Of a stretch of DNA of 64,000 nucleotides, positions 18,504-25,261 are shown piece after piece. The stretch covers positions 1 to 64,000 of the forward strand of contig DKPQ01000025.1 of the NCBI GenBank assembly GCA_002471275.1. Reading direction: 5' to 3'. Positions within the stretch are counted from its first letter, which is position 1; each line of letters starts with the position of its first letter. Below the pieces are notes generated by a model that did no database searches, was not told the DNA's origin, and saw nothing but the letters and a program-made list of their open reading frames with translations. The stretch is from Flammeovirgaceae bacterium UBA7330. GTDB lineage: Bacteria > Bacteroidota > Bacteroidia > Cytophagales > Cyclobacteriaceae. The translations under genes and the position numbers were made by a program.

Positions 18504-18779
18504 ATGAATTACACTGAACTTAGCGTAGATATCATTGGCTGGCTTGGAGCAGCTGCATATATCATTCCCTACTTCCTGCTAATCACAAAACGAATGAGAT
18601 CAACTTCTGTTCCATACCATGTGCTCAATATTTTGGGCAGTCTTTTCCTGATTGTCAATACTGTTTATTATGGATCAATACCTTCTGCGTTCACCAATAG
18701 CATCTGGGGAGGGATAGCTCTTTATGGCATAATCATGGATAGAAAAAACCGACAGAATGAATTAGTTCGGGAGAAATAA
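18504..18779 (+). CDS. Small CBU_0592-like membrane protein
   Basis: This 91-residue protein has three hydrophobic segments: VDIIGWLGAAAYIIPYFLL, VLNILGSLFLIVNTVYYG and SIWGGIALYGIIM. The pattern DIIGWLGA...YFLLxTxxM...YHxLNxxGSL matches the small CBU_0592 membrane family, whose function is unknown. It starts 15 nt after the terminator of the previous operon, so it must have its own promoter or receive read-through. It is not in phase with the downstream gene (46-nt gap). Confidence 0.7.
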   Translation: MNYTELSVDIIGWLGAAAYIIPYFLLITKRMRSTSVPYHVLNILGSLFLIVNTVYYGSIPSAFTNSIWGGIALYGIIMDRKNRQNELVREK

Positions 18780-18824
18780 ATACCCCAAATTCGTATATTA
18801 GTGCCTTAAACCACCAACTCCCTA

Positions 18825-19727
18825 ATGAGTAAAGATATTTCTCCACTTCGTAAGTATTTTGTCGTCTTTCTCGGGTTTGCGACATTCATGTCAATACTCG
18901 TTGGTTTTGCCATTATTTATTTTGTTTTCACACAAATAAAGGGGCTTGAAACCACCGATGTTCTGGACCTGGAAAAGCTGAGTTTGATCGGTGAGTTTTT
19001 TGGTGGAGCAGTCGGACCCATCTGGTCGCTGGCGGGAGTTATTTTATTTTATCTGGCATTGATCTATCAACGTCGGGAACTTGAACTCCAACGAGAAGAG
19101 TTGGTTGAGACCCGCTATATCATGGATAGCCAGTCCAAGACGATTGAGATTCAGCAATTTGAAAATACTTTCTTTCAGCTCCTCGAATTTCATCTTGACG
19201 CTGCTAAAAGAATTGAAAGCCACGCTACAGGGAATGGCTTTGATAAGATGTACCAGGAGTTTCAAAAGGCAGTAAACGCTACGAAGAGAAAACGTAAAAA
19301 GGACGGAAGCTCATCAGTGCTGGATGAGGAAGCTTTTGAAACAAGTTTCCGCCAGGTCTATGACGCCTACAGAAACTCGCTTTCACATTATATGGAAAGC
19401 TATAAATCCTTGCTGTTTTTTGTTCACAACAAGAGCAAGGATGCCAATTTCTATGTCAACATCATCAAGCCTCATCTTACCGAACAGGAAGTACTCATCC
19501 AGTTTTATTACCTGGTGATTTATGATCAGGATCCAAAGTTTTTGAAGATTGTAGAAAAGTACACCCTTTTCGAAAGGCTTAATTTCCGTTCCGTTCAGGC
19601 AGTGGATCGGTTGCATCTGGAAGAGCTTGCTGAGTCGGCATACAAGCCTGCTCATAAGATCAAAAAGAAAAGAGCTGAAGAGACAGAAGCCGCCGGTGGA
19701 GAAGAGGAACATGCCGCAGAGGATTGA
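18825..19727 (+). CDS. Putative phage abortive infection protein (putAbiC-like)
   Basis: This 300-residue protein has two N-terminal membrane segments (about 12-35 and 62-82) and a charged coiled coil (YQRRELELQREELVETRYIM). The motif IEIQQFENTFFQLLEFH then opens a soluble helical domain. This order (FFGGAVGPIWSLAGVILFYLALIYQRRELELQ split across two helices, then FENTFFQLL) is characteristic of the putAbiC family. The family was named from resemblance to abortive-infection proteins and is common in defence-rich accessory regions. The C-terminus is an acidic, low-complexity tail. Antiviral function is inferred from family only. It converges on a coiled-coil gene with a 4-nt gap. Confidence 0.75.
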   Translation: MSKDISPLRKYFVVFLGFATFMSILVGFAIIYFVFTQIKGLETTDVLDLEKLSLIGEFFGGAVGPIWSLAGVILFYLALIYQRRELELQREELVETRYIMDSQSKTIEIQQFENTFFQLLEFHLDAAKRIESHATGNGFDKMYQEFQKAVNATKRKRKKDGSSSVLDEEAFETSFRQVYDAYRNSLSHYMESYKSLLFFVHNKSKDANFYVNIIKPHLTEQEVLIQFYYLVIYDQDPKFLKIVEKYTLFERLNFRSVQAVDRLHLEELAESAYKPAHKIKKKRAEETEAAGGEEEHAAED

Positions 19728-19731
19728 TTTT

Positions 19732-20262
19732 CTATTGGGCAATGATGACGCCCAATCCAACGCCCGCTAATCCCACCAATATATTTTGCCAGAGTCTTGC
19801 AGATTTATACTTATTCAAGAGTTCTTTTGAGGTTGTCACATTATCATTTGCCAATACCAACGCATTTTTAGTTTGCTCAAGGGATTGTGTAATCTCTTCC
19901 AGTGATTTTTGAGTCGTCATCAGGGATTGTGAAGTGATTTCATGACTTTTATTACTGTTGGCAAGCAGGTTTTCGTATAGTGATTTACACTCTTCGATCT
20001 TTTTCTCATTTTCTGAGATGGACAAACCTATGGCTTCATCCAACGCCTCATCATTCACGAGCTTCATGATCTCCTGCATCACCTCAAGTTGCTCTGAATT
20101 GATCATTGAAATGCCTCCGGTAGTAAAGTATAGCGTATCGCCGGGAATAGAAATCTTAAAATCCTGTGTGACCATTAGGTAGGTGCTGTCCAACGTTTGG
20201 AAGTTTTGCGCGAAAGCATCAATGGAGATAAGGCTTAGTAGTGAGATGATGATCTTTTTCAT
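19732..20262 (-). CDS. Exported coiled-coil protein with C-terminal TM anchor
   Basis: This 176-residue protein has a signal peptide (MKKIIISLLSLISIDAFA-Q), a short conserved-looking segment (YLMVTQDFKISIPGDTLYFTTGG) and a long coiled coil (about 65-150, rich in SLEEITQSLEQTKNAL). A C-terminal hydrophobic helix LVGLAGVGLGVIIAQ ends the chain. I do not recognise a family. Its start overlaps the stop of the upstream coiled-coil gene by 4 nt, so the two are co-translated and may form one envelope complex. Confidence 0.6.
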   Translation of the reverse strand: MKKIIISLLSLISIDAFAQNFQTLDSTYLMVTQDFKISIPGDTLYFTTGGISMINSEQLEVMQEIMKLVNDEALDEAIGLSISENEKKIEECKSLYENLLANSNKSHEITSQSLMTTQKSLEEITQSLEQTKNALVLANDNVTTSKELLNKYKSARLWQNILVGLAGVGLGVIIAQ

Positions 20263-20648
20263 TGGTTGGTAGCATTTTTTGTAGCGATAAGGTCGACGTA
20301 CTTTTTTCTAAGTGCCTCGAGCTTACCCGTCTGTTCTTTTAATTCCTTGTTGTATATGCGGTATTGCTCATCTGAGCCCCATCTTTTATAGGAAAGAATA
20401 ATGGAGTCCCGCTCGGCGATGAGGATATCCAGACTGTCTTTGGTTCTGGCAATCTCAAATTTCAAATCATTGACCAACTGGGTAGAGTGGTCATTTTCTG
20501 CAATCGCTGTGACGATTTGTTGTTCGGCTAGCTCCAGCCGGTCGATGGCCTCATTGATTCGGCTATTTTGAAAAAATGCATTGAAGATTGAAACTGCACA
20601 TAGCACAATGAGCAGAATCACGATGATGATGGTGATTCGCTGGTTCAT
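20259..20648 (-). CDS. Single-TM coiled-coil protein
   Basis: This 129-residue protein has one N-terminal transmembrane helix (about 5-27, ITIIIVILLIVLCAVSIF) followed by a continuous periplasmic coiled coil. No known domain is seen. It is first in a two-gene unit with the downstream exported coiled-coil gene (4-nt ATGA overlap). The layout of an inner-membrane coiled coil with an exported partner recalls envelope-spanning pairs, but there is no lipobox on the partner and no lysis genes nearby. Confidence 0.55.
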   Translation of the reverse strand: MNQRITIIIVILLIVLCAVSIFNAFFQNSRINEAIDRLELAEQQIVTAIAENDHSTQLVNDLKFEIARTKDSLDILIAERDSIILSYKRWGSDEQYRIYNKELKEQTGKLEALRKKYVDLIATKNATNQ

Positions 20649-20733
20649 AGGGCTGGTTGATGATCGTGAGTAACATTTAAGTTACGGAATTATCAAATAG
20701 GGTGCAAATGTCCCTATACGTGCCTCTAGCGTC

Positions 20734-20741
20734 AGCGTCCC
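20734..20741 (-). repeat. AGCGTCCC extragenic repeat, copy 1
   Basis: This is the shortest member of a small family of intergenic sequences sharing AGCGTCCC in this part of the window (other copies at 21170, 21255 and 23388). It lies upstream of the coiled-coil pair and beside the IS110 remnant. The match is short and alone would not be notable. Confidence 0.3.
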
Positions 20742-20765
20742 TGTGCCATGCTCTGCTCTAGCGCA

Positions 20766-21108
20766 AGGTACTGTCTGAAAATACAAGTTTGACCGTATAA
20801 TTTTTTTTAGATTTGAGATTCGGAAAGGGGGACTTCTGCTGATTGGTCACATTCCCAAAGTTGGTCAGAGCCAGAAGCTGTATTGGGAAAAGTCCGGCTT
20901 GCTTTAATCTTTGTGTTCTGCTTATGGTCTATTACAACCATACAAGCTTTGAAGTCTTTTTTAGAAAGGTCTAGTCCTACGCAATACTTTGTTTCCATTG
21001 CTAAAATTATTTTGATATGAACAATACAGCTGCCCCATGCTTGTAAACCTTTACTCATCGTTGATACTGGATCAAATTATGGAAACCTTGTCCTTAGGTA
21101 CTGTTCTG
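20766..21108. mobile_element. Deleted IS110-type element with flanking direct repeats (candidate)
   Basis: AGGTACTGTCTG (20766-20777) recurs as AGGTACTGTTCTG (21096-21108), differing by one inserted T. The two copies flank the transposase remnant and about 100 nt of non-coding sequence upstream of its start. IS110 elements carry their guide (bridge) RNA in that upstream non-coding end. The repeats may mark the element's borders or be a relic of a recombination event. The limits are tentative. Confidence 0.4.
20790..20998 (-). pseudogene. IS110 family transposase, N-terminal remnant
   Basis: From ATG 20998 the frame reads METKYCVGLDLSKKDFKACM and FPNTASGSDQLWE. This is the start of the DEDD domain of IS110 recombinases, with the first catalytic Asp in GLDLSK. 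After DQLWE the frame ends within about 18 codons at 20807. Reading one base over continues with TNQQKSPFP, as IS110 proteins usually do, so a frameshift is visible before homology is lost. About 60 residues of an expected 300-400 remain; the rest of the DEDD domain and the C-terminal Ser domain are gone. It is an inactive fossil, and the sequence on either side is non-coding debris. Confidence 0.8.
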
Positions 21109-21169
21109 GCTTGAAAGCAATGGACAGAGAAGGGCAATTCTTGCGCACGATATTGCTCTTGGCATATCT

Positions 21170-21269
21170 AGCGTCCCACGCCTAACTCTTCTCTGTTGCA
21201 TGCTGATAAATTCAAGTTACCAATTGTACTTTTCTATATCAAGGCTAAGATATGAGCGTCCCGCTTGTG
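21170..21269 (-). repeat. AGCGTCCC extragenic repeats, copies 2 and 3
   Basis: AGCGTCCC occurs at 21170-21177 and again at 21255-21269, where it extends to AGCGTCCCGCTTGTG. The longer form is almost identical to the copy at 23388-23403 (one extra C). On the minus strand it reads CACAAGCGGGACGCT. This looks like a dispersed REP-like extragenic element, but no associated transposase is in the window. Confidence 0.45.
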
Positions 21270-21299
21270 TTAGAGCTGCTGAAGTGTTAATCTATTCGA

Positions 21300-22007
21300 T
21301 TAATCCTTCAACTGGTATTCAATCGTTGAAACGACCCGTACTGTTTTGATCTCCGGGGTATTCTGGTCCCGATCGGTGATGGTAAACAGACCCTGGTTGG
21401 CACGCATGATCTTACCCACCTGGCTGTTGGAATCTTTAGCGAATTTTTCTGCCACTTCCCGGGCATTGTTGGTTGCTTCTTCGATCATGGCTGGCTTAAT
21501 GGCGTTGAGACCAGTAAAACTGTACTCGATAGGCATCCAGTCATTTTTGGAGCTGATCAATATGCCATTGGAAACCAGGGACAGCGAAGCGGAAAGCGCT
21601 GTTTGAAGTTGATTGATATTCGTTGTACGGATGGTAAAATCCGATTTGGCGATATATCGAAATTCCCTGTAAGGTCCTGGATTATAAAGGTCAGCTTTGG
21701 CATCACTGATGTTGGTAGGTCCAACGGTGAACTCCTCATCACTAAAACCCTGATCCTTGAAGAATTTGGTCACTTCACGTTTTTGAGATTCAATGTCCTG
21801 CTGGATGTTCTGCAGGTCATTTCCCGCCACGGTGATGTTGATCGGCCAGACAGCGATGTCTGCTTCCACTTCTCTTTCCGAAAGCCCTTTCACCGTAACG
21901 GATCGGTCATACGCTTTGCCTTTGACCAGGGTATTGCTGATGAAGTAACCACCCAACGTTAAACCACTAAAAATGATAATCGCATTAAACCAACCCAGCT
22001 TGTCCAT
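21300..22007 (-). CDS. SIMPL domain (DUF541) protein
   Basis: This 235-residue protein has one N-terminal membrane anchor/signal (about 8-28) and a SIMPL/DUF541 domain. Markers are RSVTVKGLSEREVEADIAVWPI, the central helix with IESQKREVTKFFKDQGF, the strand FTIRTTNINQLQTAL and the C-terminal ATNNAREVAEKFAKDSNSQVGKI with a final TIEYQL strand. SIMPL proteins are periplasmic and poorly understood; some relate to stress or outer-membrane integrity. It is a single gene flanked by long non-coding gaps, and intact at normal length. Confidence 0.88.
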   Translation of the reverse strand: MDKLGWFNAIIIFSGLTLGGYFISNTLVKGKAYDRSVTVKGLSEREVEADIAVWPINITVAGNDLQNIQQDIESQKREVTKFFKDQGFSDEEFTVGPTNISDAKADLYNPGPYREFRYIAKSDFTIRTTNINQLQTALSASLSLVSNGILISSKNDWMPIEYSFTGLNAIKPAMIEEATNNAREVAEKFAKDSNSQVGKIMRANQGLFTITDRDQNTPEIKTVRVVSTIEYQLKD

Positions 22008-22236
22008 ATGATGAATTTTCTCACATTAACGATAAGTTGTGAGGGGAGTTATGTGTAGCAGGAAGAATATTTTTTTGGCTGATCTGGCATCACAGATATG
22101 GGGATAAAGGATGATTTTCACTCTCACCGTGGTTATGGCCAAAGTTGGTGTTTTCACCAATTATTATATTCCATATTGCATTAATAAATAACTGCTACTT
22201 CTAACTCCGCGGTTTTTCAGGTCACCCCTTGAATCC

Positions 22237-22259
22237 GTGGTCTACGGCTCACAGACCAC
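22237..22259. repeat. Extragenic hairpin GTGGTCT/AGACCAC
   Basis: GTGGTCT (22237-22243) and AGACCAC (22253-22259) form a 7-bp stem with a 9-nt loop, 11 nt after the stop of the DUF4886 gene on the minus strand. It may act as its terminator, but no clear T tract follows; a REP-like hairpin is equally possible. Confidence 0.4.
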
Positions 22260-22269
22260 CGCAAAGTCA

Positions 22270-23193
22270 TTATAGCAAAATTGAATCAGCTACTTCTCTG
22301 AGGTAATTGACAAACGTAGTGTCAGATCCCTCAGGAACATAGGATGTTGATGATGGTTTGTCCTCAAAAAGGAAACCATACCATACCAATGCCCCTAAGA
22401 ATTCTCCCTCCTTATTCGCGTGATTGGAATCCATCCTGAGTGTATTGTCTCTCCAATAATATCCTGTATGCAGAGAATTTTTCTGCGTCGGTATATTGGG
22501 TTCAACCAGGCCGTCAGGATTAAAATCCGGAGATACCCGATAGCGATGCTCTCCCGAGCAGACGGACCAGAAAGCATCTCCCACCGGAATAATCCGAAGA
22601 CCTAACTCATCAGCGATAGTGTGATATGCTCTCCTGGAGTTTTGCCACATTTCTTCATCACTTTGGGCATGTGTTCCTTCAGTGATCTGGCAAAATCGTT
22701 TTGCATCGGATCGGTATGCCCAGGTTTGGTGTAAAACTATTTCTGCTTCTGGTTGGAATTTTTTGATGTAGTCATACACGTATTTGGCAAAAGGGCGGTA
22801 TTCACTGGTATCACAAGACAGCATGGATACCTGTTGAATGGTGACGATATCCCAATCATCTGATGTAAGAAAATCCAGCAATGATTTTCCGTTGTAAGGT
22901 TTGCCCTTGCTACTGTCCGGATAGTTCATGGCTATTTCAACAGATTGCCAGTGTCTTTCCAGTGAGCTCCCACCAATTTGTGCCTTGGCTAGTTTTAGTT
23001 TTTTACCCTGTTCGATGGCTAAGTCCGGAAGAAATCTGGTGGCATTATTAGAAAAGCTGTTTCCAATGACCAGAAGCCTTAAGGTGTCCTCAACCCCGAT
23101 CGAAGAAGTGTTGGATTGTTGCTGGGGGTGAGTGCAAGAAGTAATTATAAGTATGGAAAGACCGACAATGGCCATTGGGAGATATTTTCTCAT
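22270..23193 (-). CDS. DUF4886 family lipoprotein (SGNH-hydrolase-like)
   Basis: This 307-residue protein has a lipoprotein signal with mature Cys20 (LIITSC-THPQ). DUF4886 landmarks follow: LRLLVIGNSFSNNATRFLP (the GNSFS resembles SGNH block I), AQIGGSSLERHW, WDIVTIQQVSMLS, YRPFAKYVYDYIK, LHQTWAYRSD and a late LHTGYYWRDNTLRMDSNHANKEGEFL that contains the His region. Members are probable surface or periplasmic esterases acting on polysaccharide substituents, but substrate is unknown. The gene is isolated and has no PUL genes nearby. Confidence 0.82.
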   Translation of the reverse strand: MRKYLPMAIVGLSILIITSCTHPQQQSNTSSIGVEDTLRLLVIGNSFSNNATRFLPDLAIEQGKKLKLAKAQIGGSSLERHWQSVEIAMNYPDSSKGKPYNGKSLLDFLTSDDWDIVTIQQVSMLSCDTSEYRPFAKYVYDYIKKFQPEAEIVLHQTWAYRSDAKRFCQITEGTHAQSDEEMWQNSRRAYHTIADELGLRIIPVGDAFWSVCSGEHRYRVSPDFNPDGLVEPNIPTQKNSLHTGYYWRDNTLRMDSNHANKEGEFLGALVWYGFLFEDKPSSTSYVPEGSDTTFVNYLREVADSILL

Positions 23194-23499
23194 GGAAAGT
23201 TTTTTGAAATGTTAAGTAGGTGCAATATAAGAAGGAGCTGTGAATCATAATGTTTTGGTGATTTGTTCTTGGGGGAACACGAGCCAAGGTTTAATACACT
23301 CACCACATACACTTCTCCCCGGCTAGAGCCTGCTAGCCGTAGATTCCTATTCCTCGGCTGGTGTCCTCACCAGACGAAAGAATCCATAGCGTCCCCGCTT
23401 GTGCTTGCGTAGATAACAATTAAATAAAGATTGTCTTAAAAACATGTGAGAGGGACCTTGCGCCAGTTTTTTTGGAGGTGTTTGCTTGACTCTTTTATG
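23194..23499. other. Non-coding gap with two hairpins and a repeat copy
   Basis: No coding frame is visible. The gap holds a hairpin CGGCTAG/CTAGCCG (23320-23326 and 23333-23339), a second hairpin CTGGTG/CACCAG (23358-23363 and 23368-23373) and the longest AGCGTCC(C)CGCTTGTG repeat (23388-23403). The hairpins plus repeat look like one composite extragenic element of about 85 bp. To its right composition turns AT-rich toward the next gene. Confidence 0.5.
23388..23403 (-). repeat. AGCGTCCCCGCTTGTG extragenic repeat, copy 4
   Basis: This copy differs from the one at 21255-21269 only by one extra C. It lies directly beside two short hairpins, a layout typical of bacterial REP-like elements. Confidence 0.45.
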
Positions 23500-23823
23500 T
23501 TATTTAAGAAATGGAGTTAATCTTCTCTTAAAATCACTGATGGCATCAGATACTGTTTCATAATCATTGACATTAATGTGAGTCAATTCTCTGTTTCTGA
23601 TAACTACTTTAAAAATCTCAGTGTAATCTCTCCAATCAGGGCTTGAAATTTCAATTTTTCGAGGACCAGTAAATACAACTTTGAAAATGTACTTTCTGTC
23701 ATCAGAAGCTGGTAAATCCATGTTGTAAAATGTTCTCTGATATCCAAGAGAATTAAGCTGATCAGAAAACTCGTTGCAAAGAAACTCTCTGAATGCTACT
23801 TCTTTGTGTAGATCAATACTCAT
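23500..23823 (-). CDS. Hypothetical 107-residue protein
   Basis: I do not recognise this protein. It has no signal peptide or membrane helix, and an alpha/beta look (YIFKVVFTGPRKIEISSPDW, IFKVVIRNRELTHINVNDYETVSDAI). Base composition is AT-rich, like the divergently transcribed DUF2971 gene 93 nt away, and unlike the housekeeping genes in the window. Both may have arrived together. It may be a small immunity or accessory protein, but nothing in the sequence proves that. Confidence 0.55.
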   Translation of the reverse strand: MSIDLHKEVAFREFLCNEFSDQLNSLGYQRTFYNMDLPASDDRKYIFKVVFTGPRKIEISSPDWRDYTEIFKVVIRNRELTHINVNDYETVSDAISDFKRRLTPFLK

Positions 23824-23916
23824 TTCAAAATTATAACTTAAGATAGCAAATAAGTATGTTAAATAGGTATATAAGAATTTATTTAACTTAACTAAATGAT
23901 AGAGTCAATTCGTTAA

Positions 23917-24924
23917 ATGAAAGTTTACAAATACAGGTCATGTAATAGGGATACATTCTTCAGAGATCTAATAGCACTTAGAAGAAATTATTTTTGGAGT
24001 GCTGGCATTAAAACTTTAAATGATCCCTGTGAGGGATTTGTCACAACAAACGGCTATAATTCTGACTTAAATATCATTGGAAGGATATTTAATACATCTG
24101 CAACAAGTGATGTAACAGATGCATTAAATCAAGTTGTTAAAAGAACTAAAGAAGTTGGAATCTTTTCACTTTCAAAATCATACAATGAAGAACTGCTTTG
24201 GGCACATTATGGAAATTCACACAATGGATTTTGTATAGAATATGAGATTGAAAAATTATTGAATTCAAATAAGGTTAAAAATCCACATTCATTTTCAGTC
24301 GACTACTCAAAGAAGGTACCTGATATTAATTTTTCTGATCAGAAAGATCAAATTGGCTTAATAAAAAAAGCTATTGGAACCAAATCTACGAAATGGATTC
24401 AGGAGAAAGAATATAGAATAATAACTGATAATCCTGGAATATATAATTATTCATATGATGCAGTCACAGGAATTTATTTTGGAGTAAGGATGGAAAATAA
24501 TTACAAGCAATTAATTATGAAATATTTGCAAGGACGTGGAATAAATTATTGGGATATGTATTTGGAACCAAATACGTACTTATTTGAAAGGAAGCCAGTA
24601 GAAGATTCATACTTATCAGAAATCACTTATTTGAAAGAGATAACAGATAGAATATCTAATAAAAAGATCAGGTTTTCAATAGTCAATAAAAGCTACAAAA
24701 CATTTTTCAAAATCGGGGAAATTGAAATAGAAGTAAAGGATAAGTATTCAATTTCTCAAGTGAAGCAAATCTGTAGATTAATAAGAAAAGACTTGTTTGC
24801 TGAATCAGTAAAGATTTTTTTAAGATTCTATCTTGAAGGAAAAACGGATGCTTTTGTTCCATGGGTTAACATCATATACGAGGATGGTAGTTATGATATT
24901 GAAGTTGATGGAAGAAGGATTTAA
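23917..24924 (+). CDS. DUF2971 domain-containing protein
   Basis: This 335-residue protein is DUF2971-like: VYKYRSCNRDTFFRDLIALRRNYFWSAG, TLNDPCEGFV (the FNDPxE-type motif), VGIFSLSKSYNEELLWAHYGNSHNGFCIEYEI and WIQEKEYRI. Members are cytosolic proteins of unknown activity and are frequent in accessory islands. A C-terminal ~110-residue extension (after FERKPVED) is not recognised. The gene is strikingly AT-rich; the 60 bases 24241-24300 contain 14 G+C, against 23 in a sample from uvrB (48901-48960). It lies just left of tRNA-Arg, on the side where the tRNA 3' end points, a common site for island integration. Confidence 0.8.
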   Translation: MKVYKYRSCNRDTFFRDLIALRRNYFWSAGIKTLNDPCEGFVTTNGYNSDLNIIGRIFNTSATSDVTDALNQVVKRTKEVGIFSLSKSYNEELLWAHYGNSHNGFCIEYEIEKLLNSNKVKNPHSFSVDYSKKVPDINFSDQKDQIGLIKKAIGTKSTKWIQEKEYRIITDNPGIYNYSYDAVTGIYFGVRMENNYKQLIMKYLQGRGINYWDMYLEPNTYLFERKPVEDSYLSEITYLKEITDRISNKKIRFSIVNKSYKTFFKIGEIEIEVKDKYSISQVKQICRLIRKDLFAESVKIFLRFYLEGKTDAFVPWVNIIYEDGSYDIEVDGRRI

Positions 24925-24949
24925 GAACTATACACAAATGAGCACCCAC

Positions 24950-24991
24950 AAAAACAAAAAAGACACTAACTATCAACTAATCAGTGTCTTT
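24950..24991 (-). terminator. Terminator of tRNA-Arg (minus strand)
   Basis: AAAGACACT (24959-24967) and AGTGTCTTT (24983-24991) form a 9-bp stem. On the minus strand it lies 14 nt past the tRNA 3' end and is followed by a T-rich run (TTTTTTGTTTTTG counting the stem's last Ts). On the plus strand it could also help end DUF2971 transcription, though the T tract there is short. Confidence 0.75.
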
Positions 24992-25005
24992 ACTTAAATA
25001 TTAAG

Positions 25006-25077
25006 TAGTCCCGACAGGAATCGAACCTGTATCAAAAGTTTAGGAAACTTCTATTCTATCCATTGAACTACGGGACC
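25006..25077 (-). tRNA. tRNA-Arg (anticodon CCU)
   Basis: The minus strand folds into a complete 72-nt cloverleaf. The acceptor stem is GGTCCCG/CGGGACT with a G-U first pair and discriminator A. The D arm is GTTC/GAAT, and the anticodon arm GAAGT-TTCCTAA-ACTTT gives anticodon CCT. The variable loop has 4 nt and the T arm is ACAGG-TTCGATT-CCTGT. CCA is not encoded. It reads AGG codons. A hairpin terminator follows. Confidence 0.95.
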
Positions 25078-25261
25078 AGTTTCAGGGACCGCAAAACTAA
25101 GCAAAAGACCTTTTAGAGACAATATATTTGATAATGAACACTTTAGGTTGTTATTAATCTGGCACACTACACCGCTCCCCATTTGTCGCCTCCCTTGCAT
25201 CTTACCACCTTTTCATAGGTGATAAGGAACAGTAGCTGCTTTTTTCATGGTATATTATACT

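Larger units (their letters stand above)
20649..21299. other. Gene-poor accessory gap of about 650 bp
   Basis: Apart from the IS110 remnant and the short AGCGTCCC repeats, no open frame with coding character is visible here. The sequence is a patchwork: a promoter region for the coiled-coil pair at 20649-20700, the IS fossil, and repeat-bearing filler from about 21110 to 21299. Confidence 0.6.
24925..25261. other. Intergenic region around tRNA-Arg
   Basis: Besides the tRNA and its terminator, the segment 25078-25261 has no coding frame. It should carry the promoters of the tRNA (minus) and of the outer-membrane barrel gene (plus), but I see no confident consensus match. No copy of the tRNA 3' end was found elsewhere in the window. 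Confidence 0.5.

Noticed and set aside
19732..20648. Phage spanin pair
   Set aside because: The outer partner has no lipobox and there are no holin, endolysin or other phage genes nearby.
20649..25261. CRISPR array or integrase-marked genomic island
   Set aside because: The repeats are too few and irregular for CRISPR, and no integrase or duplicated tRNA 3' end could be found beside tRNA-Arg.
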